The notes under the pieces are model-generated. The model searched no databases and was not told the DNA's origin. It saw only the letters and a list, made by a program, of their open reading frames with translations. DNA of 64,000 nt. Source: Anaeramoeba ignava. Its lineage: Eukaryota; Metamonada; Anaeramoebidae. Position numbers and translations under genes: made by a program. Of this stretch, positions 25,001 through 36,508 are shown piece after piece. The stretch's first letter is position 1. Each line of letters opens with the position of its first letter. The DNA is taken from assembly GCA_028826165.1 (NCBI GenBank), contig JAPDFW010000070.1, forward strand, positions 394,501-458,500, read 5' to 3'.

Positions 25001-26050
25001 TTCAGCATTGATGATTATCTTTCTCTTCTTTTCTTATGCTCCGAATTGAATATTTCACGTTTACTTAAAGAATGCAAGAGAACTATCACATGTTTTATGA
25101 ATCCGAATAACGTAGTAAGCATGCTTTTGTTTGCAGAGAATTGGTCATTGAAATTCCTTAAGGAAATATGCTACAGATTTATCATCACAAACAAAGAAAG
25201 TGTCGGAACAAATTTGGATTCAAGACTAACTCAATATCCAGAACTCATGCTTGAATATATAAAGCTTCTCTCTGCCCCTTCTTTCGAGGATTTTGCAATT
25301 CAATTCCATTATTCATCCGAAAATGATCGCGAACATGACACGAACACAAACCTTGTTATTCATGAAAATTCACAAAATTCACGAATTTCAAATAATGGAG
25401 ATTACGAAATGGTTTTGGAACCAATTTTGATTTCAAATGAAAAATCAATCTCAACAAAAATGTTGCAATATCTCGACTACTCAAGTGTGATTGATATTGA
25501 GGATACGGAACTCTCACGAGATTATGAGAAAATGTTACTGAACAACAAAACAAAAGATTTCAAAATCAAAGTTGGTGATGAATATGTGCTTGTTCACAAG
25601 GCAATTCTTGCAGCAAGGAGTGATTTATTTCGTGGGATGTTGATTTCAGTGACAAATGATTTCTCTAATTGTGCCCCCGAAGTAAGTGGAAGAAGTTTTG
25701 AATCTGTTCAAGCCTTAGTCAAAATTATGTATACTGGTTCAACTTCTCATATTGAATATAATACAGCAATAGAATTGATAAATGCTTCAGATTATTATGG
25801 TTTAAATAGAGAATTTCAATTGGATACTAAATGTATTCAAGTTATTGCTAATAATCTTCATGTTGGAAATGCTCTTCATGTTCTTGAAAAATCTTTGTTT
25901 TTTAAAGTGCCAAGTCTTAAAGAACTTGCTTTAAGATTTATTATTAAAAATGGTCATCATTTACTTGAAGATCCTTCATTTATTGAAACTGAAAATTATG
26001 ATATTTTGAAAGAAATTATTCATGCTTTGATTACAAATGTTTATTTTTAA
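22067..26050 (+). CDS. Kelch-repeat protein with two BTB domains
   Basis: Exons 22067-22073, 22146-22292, 22454-22708, 22770-22817, 23077-23182, 23253-23405 and 24574-26050 join in phase to 730 aa. The first exon is inferred: ATGAAAT then a GT donor; it supplies the only in-phase start I can find. The N-terminal half has about six kelch blades, each with a gly-gly strand (KMYIFGGY, KIWIFGGY, KMWVFGGF, KAYIFGGY, YLYIYGGY, NLYLFGGY). The C-terminal half has BTB1 (LCDIVYKTKNGKLGAHQCIL) and BTB2 (DFKIKVGDEYVLVHKAILAA, ending in a BACK-like helical region). This order resembles LZTR1, a Cul3 substrate adaptor, so substrate recruitment to a cullin ligase is a fair inference. The 1168-bp intron 6 is pure repeat. 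Confidence 0.88.
23406..24573. repeat. AATCA/AATTA-unit array filling a kelch-BTB intron
   Basis: This 1168-bp intron is made of AAATCA and AAATTA words. Scattered single-base differences make it less uniform than the Rab intron array. Confidence 0.95.
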
Positions 26051-26174
26051 AAAGGAACAAAAATATAAACATAAAATCATAATAAAAAATAATGAGATGT
26101 TTTTGAGATTTTTTTTAATGAATTTTTGAATTTGAATTTGAATTTAAATTTGAATTTGAAAGAAAAAGAAATTT

Positions 26175-26290
26175 CTTTCCAAAAATTGATTAAAGAAATT
26201 TGTTTTTTTAATTCATTTCTTTCCAAAAATTGATTCAAGAAATTTCTTTTTTTTAATTCATTTCTTTCCAAAAATTGATTCAAGAAATGC
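26175..26290. repeat. Tandem copies of the oligopeptidase stop region
   Basis: About 2.5 copies of a roughly 50-bp unit (ttcatttctttccaaaaattgattcaagaaat and spacer). The copy furthest right contains the last codons (ESIFGKK) and stop of the oligopeptidase gene; the others lie 3' of it. Confidence 0.8.
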
Positions 26291-28540
26291 TTCTTCATTT
26301 GGTTCTCTTCCTAAAAATTCTTTTAATAATTCCATTGCATCTCTTTTACCGCCTTGAGATAAAATTGTTTGTCTTAATTGTTTACCAACAACAGAAGATA
26401 ATAAACCTTCTTTTTTAAAACGTTGGAAAATATCAAGACTAAAAACTTCTGACCAAAGATAACTATAATAACCAGCATGATACCTTTTTTTAATTTTAAT
26501 TTTAATTTGAATTTTATATTGAATTTTATATTTAATTTAAATTGAATTTTATATTTAATTTTAAATTTTATATTTAATTTTAAATTGAATTTAAATTGAT
26601 TTTATATTGAATTTTAATTTTAATTTTATATTGAATTTTAAATTGAATTTTAATTTTAAATTTTATATTGAATTTTATATTTAATTTAAATTTTATATTG
26701 AATTTTAATTTTATATTTAATTTTAATTTTATAAATGAATTTGAATTTTATATTAAATTTTATATTGAATTTCAATTTACATCGACATCAAATGACCAAA
26801 TGTATTAGCAAGTGTTGTTCCTTCAATTTGTTCAATTAAACAAATCTTTTTACGAATTTCTCTTGTCAATTTATAAGTATCACTTTTCTCTTGAGAATGA
26901 ACATTTTGGTCAAAAATACCGAAGAAAAGTTGTCTTCTATAAAACAAACCAGCATCAACATTCTTAGCATTAGTCATTTTCTGAATTAACTCAATAGGAA
27001 GTGGATCATTTGATTTATAATGAAGAGAAATCTTTTTAAGAGAGTCTTCCTGCCAAACCCAATTCTCACACATTTGCGAAGGAGTTTCAACGAAGTCGAG
27101 ATCAACACGAGTTCCAGAAAAACGTATAATATCAACCGTTGAGCACAACTCATGCATTAAGTGCCCAAATTCGTGAAACATTGTTTTCACTTCTGAATGC
27201 TTGAGCAGCGACGGTTTGTCCTTGGTTGGTTTTGTAAAGTTGCAAATCATTGCTGCAATTGGATATTGTCTTGTTCCATCGGGTTTTTTGCATGAATGTC
27301 TAATCGAAAATTCAGCTGCATGTCCATATTTTCCTTCACGTGGAAATAAATCTAGATAAAAATGTCCAACAAAATCCTTTTTTTCTGAATCGTAAATTTC
27401 AAATAATTTCACTTCTTCATGCCAAACTTTCATTTTTTCTTCGGGATTATTAAAATCAATAGCAACTTGTTTAAAATCCAATCCCAAAACTTGCTGAAAA
27501 ATTTCAAGCATTCCTTCAATCACTTTTTCCAACGGAAAATACTGAGAAATAACATTATCATCGACTTGATATTTTGTTTCCAATAGTAATTTATGATAAT
27601 ATCTAAAGTCCCAATCCTCAATAACAACCTCTTGATCATCGGGAATTTTCAATTCTTCTCTTTTAAGTTTTCTTAAAACTTCAAGTTCACTTTCTCCTGG
27701 AAGTTTTTCACACAAACTGTTAAGGAAATTCATCACCGTCTCTGGCTTTTTCGCCATCCGTATATCAAGTGCGAACTCTGCATGTGTTTTGAATCCAAGT
27801 AGGTTCGCGATTTGATGCCGAAGCTCAAGTGTTTCCTCAAATAATTTCGTGTTTTCTTCTTTTGATCTTGAATTGAATTCGAATAAAACTTTTTTTCGTG
27901 TATTCCCCACTTTGCATTTCTCAAGAATTGGGAAAACGTGCGGATATTTCAATGTAATTACATACTTCTCTTCTTGCTTTTCAAGATCGTTTATCAAGTC
28001 TTCATTCAATCCTTCGAGCTCTTGCTTATCAAATAAAAGTTTCGTTTTATCTTCATTTAAATTTTTTGAATATTTGATTGAATTTTCCGTTATTTTCTTT
28101 TTTTTGCTTTTCATTTCTTCCCGTTTTTCTTTTTCCAAATCAAGACCGTTTCTTTTAAAATCGCGGATCAATCTTTCAAGAAAGCGTTTCTGTTCATGAT
28201 CCAATTCTTCAGTAAGTGTTTCTTGATAATTTTTAACGGAAATAAAAACATCTTCTCTCATGCTCATATCAATAAAAAATTTGCTTAGTTTTTCATCGGC
28301 TTCTCGTGATGTGTCCCGTACTTTTGCATCAGGATATGTTTCGCTTAAAAGTCCTACTATGCATTCCCAATTGGAACTTTCTCTTTCTTCTTCTATTAAT
28401 GCTAATAGTGTGTTTGTATATGTATTTTCTCCTTTTTTTAGTTTTGCTATTTCATCATATGTTTTTTGACTTTTTGCTATTATTTCATCTGTTTTTGTTG
28501 TTATTTGTTCAGGTGTGTAATTCCATTTAAGACACTCCAT
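26258..28540 (-). CDS. M3-family oligopeptidase (thimet oligopeptidase-like)
   Basis: Exons 28540-26781 and 26483-26258 join in phase, with a Met codon split AT|G, to 661 aa (human THOP1 689). The zinc site HEFGH is at residues 456-460 and the third ligand Glu lies in FVETPSQ near residue 485. The family blocks SGTRVDLDFVETPSQMCENW, YYSYLWSEVFSLDIF and the C-terminal LGREPNEEAFL are present. M3 enzymes are zinc metallopeptidases that cut short peptides, usually in the cytosol; I see no signal or transit peptide. The 297-bp intron consists of AATTTTATATTG-like repeat. The central part of exon 1 is GC-richer than its flanks. Confidence 0.95.
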
Positions 28541-28984
28541 TTTCTTTTTAAAAGAAAAAAAATGAAAAATGAAAAAAGAAAAATTTAAAACAAAAAATTT
28601 AAAACAAAAATTTAAAACAAATTTATTTTGAGTTTATAAGCTTTATTCATAAAATCTTTTTAATTTAAATTTCTAAATTTCTTTTTTTTTGTTTAAAATT
28701 CTAATTTTATTATTTTCTCGATTCATTTCCGTTAATTAAATAAAACAAAAGAAATAGAAGAACATCTCAAAGATTTTTTCCATGATAACTTCAAAATATG
28801 CTTTTAAATAGATTTTGGAATAATTCTTAATATTCTAATGCTCTCTTTTTTTTCTTGGAGATTAACAGCAAAATCCTAATTAATTATTAAACCTTTTTTT
28901 TTTTTTAATTGAGATGTAAAAATTTGTTTTGTTTTTTATTTTTCATTTTCAAAAAAAAGAAAAGAAAAAAATGAAAAAATGAAA
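28541..28984. other. Non-repetitive AT-rich intergenic DNA
   Basis: This is upstream of the oligopeptidase start. It contains A/T runs and some unique sequence, with no open frame or RNA gene I can support. It likely holds the oligopeptidase promoter. Confidence 0.5.
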
Positions 28985-30590
28985 AAATGAAAAAATGAAA
29001 AAATGAAATTGATTTAGAAATTGATTTAGAAATTGATTTAGAAATTGATTTAGAAATGGAATTGAAATTGATTTAGAAATGAATTGATTTAGAAATTGAT
29101 TTAGAAATTGAAATTTTGAAATTGAAATTGATTTTGAAATTGATTTAGAAATTGATTTAGAAATTGATTTAGAAATTGATTTAGAAATTGATTTTGAAAT
29201 TGATTTTGAAATTGATTTAGAAATTGATTTTGAAATTGATTTTGAAATTGATTTTGAAATTGATTTAGAAATTGATTTTGAAGAAATTGATTTAGAAATT
29301 GATTTTGAAATTGATTTAGAAATTGATTTTGAAATTGATTTAGAAATTGATTTGAAATTGATTTAGAAATTGATTTTGAAATTGATTTAGAAATTGATTT
29401 AGAAATTGATTTTGAAATTGAAATTGATTTAGAAATTGATTTTGAAATTGATTTGAAATTGATTTGAAATTGATTTTGAAATTGATTTTGAAATTGAAAT
29501 TGATTTTGAAATTGATTTTGAAATTGATTTAAATTGATTTGAAATTGATTTTGAAATTGATTTAGAAATTGATTTGAAATTGATTTAGAAATTGATTTAG
29601 AAATTGATTTTGAAATTGATTTGAAATTGATTTAGAAATTGATTTAGAAATTGATTTTGAAATTGATTTAGAAATTGATTTAGAAATTGATTTAGAAATT
29701 AATTTAGAAATTGATTTTGAAATTGATTTTGAAATTGATTTAGAAATTGATTTTGAAATTGATTTAGAAATTGATTTTGAAATTGATTTAGAAATTGATT
29801 TAGAAATTGATTTGAAATTGATTTAGAAATTGATTTTGAAATTGATTTAGAAATTGATTTTGAAATTGATTTGAAATTGATTTTGAAATTGATTTAGAAA
29901 TTGATTTAGAAATTGATTTTGAAATTGATTTAGAAATTGATTTGAAATTGATTTTGAAATTGATTTAGAAATTGATTTAGAAATTGATTTAGAAATTGAT
30001 TTTGAAATTGATTTAGAAATTGATTTTGAAATTGATTTAGAAATTGATTTAGAATTTGAAATTGATTTAGAAAATTTAAAAATTTGAAATTGATTGAAAT
30101 TGAGAAATTGATTTGATTTAGAAAATTGGTTGATTTGAAATTGATTTAAAATTGATTTAGAAATTGAATTGAAATTGATTTAGAAATTGATTTTGAAATT
30201 GATTTAGAAATTGATTTTGAAATTGATTTTGAAATTGATTTTGAAATTGATTTAGAAATTGATTTTGAAATTGATTTAGAAATTGATTTTGAAATTGATT
30301 TAGAAATTGATTTAGAAATTGATTTAAAAATTGATTTAGAAATTGATTTAGAAATTGATTTAAAAATTGATTTAGAAATTGAAATTGATTTAGAAATTGA
30401 AATTGATTTAGAAATTGAAATTGATTTTGAAATTGATTTAGAAATTGAAATTGAAATTGATTTCGATTTAGAAATTGATTTTGAAATTGATTTAGAAATT
30501 GATTTAGAAATTGATTTCGATTTTGAAATTGTTTTTGATTTCGATTTTAAAATTGTTTTTGATTTGGATTTAAAATTGTTTTTAATTATT
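28985..30590. repeat. (GAAATTGATTTA)n 12-mer array, 1.6 kb
   Basis: Alternating GAAATTGATTTA and GAAATTGATTTT units form one of the largest arrays in the window, between the oligopeptidase promoter and the stop of the nucleotidyltransferase-like gene. One frame reads as Ser-Lys-Ile repeats on the minus strand. It lies beyond the TAG at 30591-30593 and is not protein. Confidence 0.95.
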
Positions 30591-32504
30591 CTATTTCTTT
30601 TTTGGTTTCTCCTCTCTTTTTTCATTATAAGCTTTTTCAAACCAATCATCAGCATTTAAAGGATGAAAACTTCCAATTAATTGTTGACCAGGATTTGTAA
30701 CAATCCATTCAATAGCAAAATTCCTTGACATATTAACATAAAACTTGTCTGCAAGTTTTTGGAAAGCCAAAATATCTTCTTCATCTTGCCATTCATAACA
30801 CCAAAACAACCAACCATGAGATTGAACAAAATTCCTCATATCAGCTGTTGTTGAAGCAAGATCGGTACCAATTCCACAAGTAACTTTTGGAAAACAAGTA
30901 GTTGATCTGCAATATCTCCAATAACTGTTGACAAGCAACCGTTTTTTTCGAAGGCAAAAAATGACTTTTTCTGGTTCAATTTCGGGACCAAATGGAACAT
31001 GAACTGCCGAGTAATCTGAATAGGGAATTCCTGTCTCGTATTTTGCAAATTTGTTGGCTAATTCCGCAAAATCAGGTTCTGGAAGCATTTCTTTGAAATG
31101 TTTGTGGAAATAACTTTTTTCGAGAATCCGAATCTCACGGAATTCCCAAGTATCCTTATCAAACATATAAAGTCTCTTGCTTTTATCATAGGGATCATTT
31201 AGAACTTCATATTGTTTATCATCATGTTTTGTTTTTTCAATTTCCATTTGATTTTCTTTTTTATTTTTATTTTTATTTTTATTATTTTTTTTTTGGTTCG
31301 TTCTGGTTTTTGCTTTCTCATAAATAGCGGGATTATCTTCCCAGCCAAACTTATCAAGAAGAAGTAACTTCGCCAATCCAAGTGCTTGTTTGTGATTTGG
31401 GAACTTTAAGAAAATGGATTGGTCAACTCTTTTTGGGTCATAATCAGGAATAACAACGGCAAACCCTCGAAAATGATATTTATAGAGTCTGTATTCATAA
31501 GAGGGCGATCGTCGAGATAAATCGATAAGATTGTATTGCTTTGTGAGAGCGCGGCAGCATCGGTAATTCATTAAGATTTCCTTGCCGTTATATCCAACTG
31601 CACACGAATCAACATCGAACCCAAGAAGAACCTCTGCTGGAGATTTATACAAACGGAAGATGATTTGGATGTTGCGGTACGGATACAACGAGAATAATGT
31701 GAGACATCTTAAAGACCGAACAACATAAACTTGATGCGGATTTTCGTTTTTGACCAACGCGATAATTTGTTCCACTTTTTTTTTTGCTTGTATTTTATTC
31801 AGTCCATAAATAAAGATGTCAATATCCGATTTTGCATAGCACGGATTTTCCAGATAGTATTTGCGGTGGTTAAGCTTCGTCGATGTAACTTCGCTCGGCA
31901 AATCCTGAAGGCAGGCAAGAACGGATCCGCCGGCAACAATGATATTATTCCAATCTAAACTGTCTAATTGATTCTCAGTAAAAATGTCAAAATTTTTCTT
32001 GAAATTTTCAAATTTGGGAGTGATTGAAAGACCAGATATTTTTCGCTCAAAATCCTTCGGAATTAATAACTTGGGCACGTTTTCTTCGTATTCATCCCAT
32101 TTTTTATATTCAAGTCTTTCTAGAAATTTATATGGATCAAATGATAATAAAAAAGGATCATTTAATTTTGGATCTTTTCTTTTTTTCGCAAATAAATATC
32201 GATATCCTTGTTCAATTTCCATAAGTTTTCGATTGAAAATTTCTGAACCTTTTTTTTGGAAAATTTCATTGAATTCTTTTCTTAAATAAAATTCACAAAA
32301 AACTGGAAATGAAGTGTGATTCACTATTTCTTGTAGTAATTCTTTTGGAATTTGTTTGTATTTTTCAATATTAGTTTGAAAATTTTGTGTTGTTTCAAGA
32401 CTTTTGACAGCTTGTAAAAAGCAAATATTTTTTAATGAAGGAATTGGTTGAATTTTTTTTCTTTTTGTTTTTGTTGTTGTTTTTGTTTTTCTTGCTTTTT
32501 TCAT
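30591..32504 (-). CDS. Nucleotidyltransferase-fold protein, function unknown
   Basis: A single exon of 637 aa with a basic N terminus. The signature of the polymerase-beta-type nucleotidyltransferase fold is visible: AGGSVLACL (residues 191-199), SDIDIF (226-231), and a possible third acidic strand GFDVDSCAVGYNG (295-307) after the RNIQIIFRLYKSPAEVL block. The C-terminal region (SGIPYSDYSAVHVPFG, WLFWCYEWQ, GSFHPLNADDWF) is unfamiliar. From memory, proteins with the FDVDSC-VGY block occur in fungi, amoebae and giant viruses, sometimes beside ankyrin or PARP domains; I cannot confirm this here. Substrate and reaction are unknown. There is a basic, Lys/Asn-rich insertion near residue 410. GC is raised in the middle of the exon. 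Confidence 0.6.
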   Translation of the reverse strand: MKKARKTKTTTKTKRKKIQPIPSLKNICFLQAVKSLETTQNFQTNIEKYKQIPKELLQEIVNHTSFPVFCEFYLRKEFNEIFQKKGSEIFNRKLMEIEQGYRYLFAKKRKDPKLNDPFLLSFDPYKFLERLEYKKWDEYEENVPKLLIPKDFERKISGLSITPKFENFKKNFDIFTENQLDSLDWNNIIVAGGSVLACLQDLPSEVTSTKLNHRKYYLENPCYAKSDIDIFIYGLNKIQAKKKVEQIIALVKNENPHQVYVVRSLRCLTLFSLYPYRNIQIIFRLYKSPAEVLLGFDVDSCAVGYNGKEILMNYRCCRALTKQYNLIDLSRRSPSYEYRLYKYHFRGFAVVIPDYDPKRVDQSIFLKFPNHKQALGLAKLLLLDKFGWEDNPAIYEKAKTRTNQKKNNKNKNKNKKENQMEIEKTKHDDKQYEVLNDPYDKSKRLYMFDKDTWEFREIRILEKSYFHKHFKEMLPEPDFAELANKFAKYETGIPYSDYSAVHVPFGPEIEPEKVIFCLRKKRLLVNSYWRYCRSTTCFPKVTCGIGTDLASTTADMRNFVQSHGWLFWCYEWQDEEDILAFQKLADKFYVNMSRNFAIEWIVTNPGQQLIGSFHPLNADDWFEKAYNEKREEKPKKK

Positions 32505-32606
32505 TTTGATTTAAATTTAATTTTAAAAAAAAAAATGAATTAAGAAAATTTTTTTTTAATTTTTTTTTTTCATTTTTTTTTTTGTTTTTAAAATTTTTTT
32601 TTGTTT

Positions 32607-34385
32607 ATGCAAAAGAAAACCAAAAATGAAGTTTGGTTTTTTGGAGAAAATCATGATTTTATTCTTTTTCCAAATGAACCTGAATTGATAACAAAATCAA
32701 TTGAATTTGAAATTGAAAATGAATTTAAAAATGAATTTAAAAATGAAAAACAAATTAAACAAATTGTTTCAAATGGTTATTCAACAATTTTCTTTTTCAA
32801 AACGGAAAAGCAATCCAAAAAACAGATGAAAATTCAGGAAAAATTCAAATTGAAAATATTCAAAAAGTATCTATTGGTTCTCAAAATGAGGCCATTTTAA
32901 CTTTTGAAGGAAATGTATTTGCAAAAGGATACGATATTAATCCAAACTATCCAAATGAATTTATCAACATTTCATCATTAATCAAAGATCCAAATGATAG
33001 AATAATTGAAGATATTATTTGCGGAGAAAACTCAATTTATTTATTAACTTCAAATCAAAATGCTTATGGAATTGGTTCAAATGAATCTGGTCAGCTCGGC
33101 GTTGATTTACCTACAGAATCACAAAGACCAATTTTAATGATGAAAAATGTTTCTAAAATATTTTCAGGAAATTCTTCAAGTTCTGTTTTTATTTTGAACT
33201 CAAACCATGAATTATTTGGTTGTGGTTTTAATCGTTCAAATAAGATTGGTTTTCCCAGTGAAAGAAGAGAAATTAAAGAGTTAATCAAAATACAAAATAT
33301 TCCAAAAGGTGAAATAATTGATATTCAAACTGGAAATTTTCATTCAATAATGCTAATTGAAGATGAAGATGAAAATGAAAATGAAAATCAAAATCAAAAT
33401 CAAAAAAGAAAAACAAAAAGAAAAAGAAAACTTTATTCATGTGGTTATTATCAATATAACGGACTTAATAGAAAAGATGATATTATAAATCAATTTACTG
33501 AAATCAAATCATATTTATTTGAAAATGATAATATTCTTCAATTCTCTGTTGGATATGATCATACTTTGATTTTAACTTCCAAACAAAAATTTATAGGATT
33601 TGGAAACAATGAATTTTATCAATTAGGAACAAGAAATAACATCTCTAATTACTTGATTCCAATTCAAATTGAACTTCCTAAATTAAGATTTAATGAAGAT
33701 ATTTCTAATTATCATCTTATTTGTGGATATCATAATTCATTTCTTTATTATTCTCCTCCTCTTTTTACTAATCTTGAAAAAGATTTGATAAAATTATTCC
33801 GAAGAAAAGAATTTTGTAATATTTCATTCAAAACTAAAAATGGAAGAAATGATTGAAGCTCATAAATTAATATTGAAATATAGATTAAAAGATGAAATTG
33901 AAAATCAAATTGAAAAACTTAAAGAAATTATTTCAAAAAAATCAATTAAAGAATCAAATCAAATATTTGAAATGATTTATTCAAATAATTCCAAAATAAA
34001 TCCAAAATCATATTCAGAAATTAAAGAAATTATAAATTCTAATGAAAAAATTGAAGAAACAATGAAAAGAATTTATTTAAATGAAAATGAAAAAGATTTT
34101 ATAATTGAAAGAAAATCGAAACACATTAAATTCCCTAAATTAATATTAATAATGAGAAGTGAATTATATCGAGGAATGTTTTTATCTGTTAAAAATGATA
34201 AATCTAATCAAATTAAAGATGAAAGTGGATTAAGTGATGAAGCATTTGAAATATTAGAATATTGGATTTATTCAAATCAAATCAAAAAAGGAATTCAAAT
34301 TACACAAGAAATTATTAAAGAAATCAAAACAGGAATTGATTATTTTCAATTAAATCATTTCAAAAAAGAAAATTTAATTAAATGA
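32607..34385 (+). CDS. RCC1-repeat protein with two BTB-like regions, frame broken twice
   Basis: Start ATG 32607. The RCC1-type blades are recognisable (NEVWFFGENHDFI, NAYGIGSNESGQLG, HELFGCGFNRSNKIG, QKFIGFGNNEFYQLG). Then come BTB1 (RRKEFCNISFKTKNG then EAHKLIL) and BTB2 (LILIMRSELYRGMFLSVKND). The frame changes near 32799-32803: FFFK continues as NGKAIQKTDEN only if one A is added. It changes again near 33845-33856: KTKNGRN continues as IEAHKLIL if one base is skipped. No intron explains either. Between the breaks about 350 codons are open and conserved-looking, so sequence errors or a very young pseudogene are both possible. RCC1-BTB proteins are abundant in amoeboid protists and probably act as Cul3 adaptors. 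Confidence 0.75.
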
Positions 34386-34553
34386 AGCTTTTTAAAAAAG
34401 AAATTTTAATCAAATTTTGCTTTTTTTTTTCTTTTCTAAAAATCGAATAAAAAGAAATTTAAAAAAAAAAAACAAAAGTTTCAATTTATCAAGCAAAAGT
34501 AAAAAAAAAAAAAGAAGAAAAAAGAGAAATAGGGAAAAAAAATGTGGAAGAAA
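34386..34553. other. Convergent intergenic gap, A-rich
   Basis: The gap between the RCC1-BTB stop and the CNOT9 stop is A and T runs only. No gene or clear termination signal stands out. Confidence 0.5.
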
Positions 34554-35892
34554 TTATTTAAATTTATCTTGTAAAGCTTTAAGTAAATTGATAACTGAAG
34601 AATCATCTTTAATTAAATCTGAAAAAGTGTTGTTTTTTAAAGGAAGAGGAAGTAAAGATTTGAGTCTTTCTTTTCCGCTTTCATTTTCAGCAAAACGAAG
34701 ATAGCATCTTATTATATGTTTAAGTAATCTTATTGAAGGTTGATCTGCTAATGTGTCTACCATTTTGCCAAGTGCATCACAAATGGCTTCAACTGATTCT
34801 GGTGAATTTTCTTTTAATTCACAAATTGATTTCAATCCATTATTATCATCAAGAATTTTTTGAACAATGTATGTTGAAACCTTTTAAAATCAAAATGAAT
34901 ATTAATTTTAATTTTAAATTCAAAATGAATTTTAATTTTAATTTTAATTATAAATTCAAAATGAATTTTAATATTAATTTTAATTTTAATTTTAATATTA
35001 ATTTTAATTTTAAATTTAATTTTAATTTTAATTTTAATTTTAATTTTAATTTTAATTTTAATTTTAATTTTAATTTTAATTTCAAAATGAATTTTAATTT
35101 TAATTTTAATTTTAATTTTAATTTTAATTTTAATTTTAATTTTAATTATAATTTTAATTTTAAATTTAATTTTAAATTTAATTTTAATTTTAATTTTAAT
35201 TTTAATTTTAAATTCAAAATGAATTTTAATTTTAAATTTCGATTATAATATTAATTTCAATTTTAAATTTAATTTTAATTTTAAATTCGAAATGAATTTT
35301 AATTTTAATTATAATTTTAAAATGATTTTTAAATTAAAAATGAATTTTAAATTAAAATCTAAATACAATTTTTGAAAGTTCACTTCCAATACCCATTATC
35401 CTAATACAATGACTTATCATATGAGTTTGCAAAAGAAACTGAATAATCTCTGAATTATCATTTTTAACCAAAGCACCAATAACACCCAAACTAGCCAAAC
35501 GAAGATATTCAAAAGGTCTATTCGGACTAGTAGTAGTAAGAAAAGGGTATAAAAACAAAGGAATCTGAGCCTGATAAAGAAGAGGTTTAGTTTCAGGATG
35601 AGAAGCGATAGTTTGGAAAAGCGCAATTACTGAGCAGACCTTATTAGACATAGAAGCCGTTAGCGCTGGAGGATCTAAGAGCGGATATATCGACACGATT
35701 TCCTTCATTAATTTTGCTATAACTCCAACTGAATGCCAAAGAATTGGCGCAAGATCTGGTAGCTTGTCTCGTTTCTTACTAAGTTCGTTAAGTGCTTCTT
35801 CGGACTCGTTTTTTAAAAAATCTACTACAAGTAGTTGTACATCTCGTGATGTGAATTGTTGTTGTCCGTTATTTCCCTTGTTCTTGTGTCAT
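34554..35892 (-). CDS. CNOT9: CCR4-NOT subunit CNOT9 (Rcd1/Caf40)
   Basis: Exons 35892-35367 and 34880-34554. The product is about 283 aa, near the 299 of human CNOT9, and made of armadillo repeats. Family blocks include [83 protein letters not shown] and [17 protein letters not shown]9 is a core CCR4-NOT subunit that docks GW182/NOT4-type partners in mRNA deadenylation. The frame from the ATG stops after seven codons (GGG AAA TAA C). Removing one A, or a +1 shift at AAA-TAA, joins it exactly to the conserved frame. The 486-bp intron is a TTTTAA array. Confidence 0.93.
34885..35350. repeat. (TTTTAA)n array in the CNOT9 intron
   Basis: Near-uniform AATTTT hexamers with occasional CAAAATGAATTTT units fill the intron. 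Confidence 0.93.
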
Positions 35893-36508
35893 TTTTTTTT
35901 TTAAAAAATAAAAGGAAAAAAATGATTTTTGTTTTTTTGGAATTATTTATTTTTTTAATTTTAAATTTTATAAATTAATTTTTTTTCCGATTTTAAATTT
36001 AATTTTAATTTTAATTTTAATTTTAATTTTAATTTTAATTTTAATTTTGATTTTAATTTTAATTTTGATTTTGATTTTAATTTTAAATTCAATTTTGATT
36101 TTAAATTTAATTTCAATTTTAATTTTGATTTTGATTTTAATTTTAATTTTAATTTTAATTTTAATTTTAATTTTAATTTTTTCGATTTTAATTTTAAAAT
36201 TTTAATTTTTAATTTTAATTTTAATTTTAATTTTAATTTTAATTTTGATTTTAATTTTAATTTTGATTTTAAATTCAATTTTAATTTTAAAATCAATTTT
36301 AATTTTGAATTTTAATTTTAAATTCAATTTTGATTTTAATTTTAATTTTAATTTTAATTTTTAATTTTAATTTTAATTTTAATTTTGATTTTAATTTTAA
36401 TTTTGATTTTGATTTTAATTTTAATTTTGATTTTAATTTTAAATTGAATTTTTAATTTTGATTTTTAATTTTAAATTGAAAAAAAAAAAATAGAAAAAAA
36501 TAAAAAAT
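35893..36508. repeat. (TTTTAA)n array between kinase and CNOT9 genes
   Basis: The gap between two minus-strand genes consists of AATTTTGATTTT and AATTTT units from about 35960 to 36480. The CNOT9 promoter must lie within or beside it. Confidence 0.85.

Noticed and set aside
28985-30590. Minus-strand Ser-Lys-Ile repeat protein
   Set aside because: It is the 12-mer array beyond the stop of the nucleotidyltransferase-like gene, with no conserved part or start context.
28985-30590. CRISPR array
   Set aside because: Units are 12 bp, contiguous and without unique spacers, in a eukaryotic gene-rich region.
30591-32504. Viral origin of the nucleotidyltransferase-like gene
   Set aside because: Codon use and flanks match neighbouring host genes; similarity to giant-virus proteins is only a recollection and cannot be tested here.
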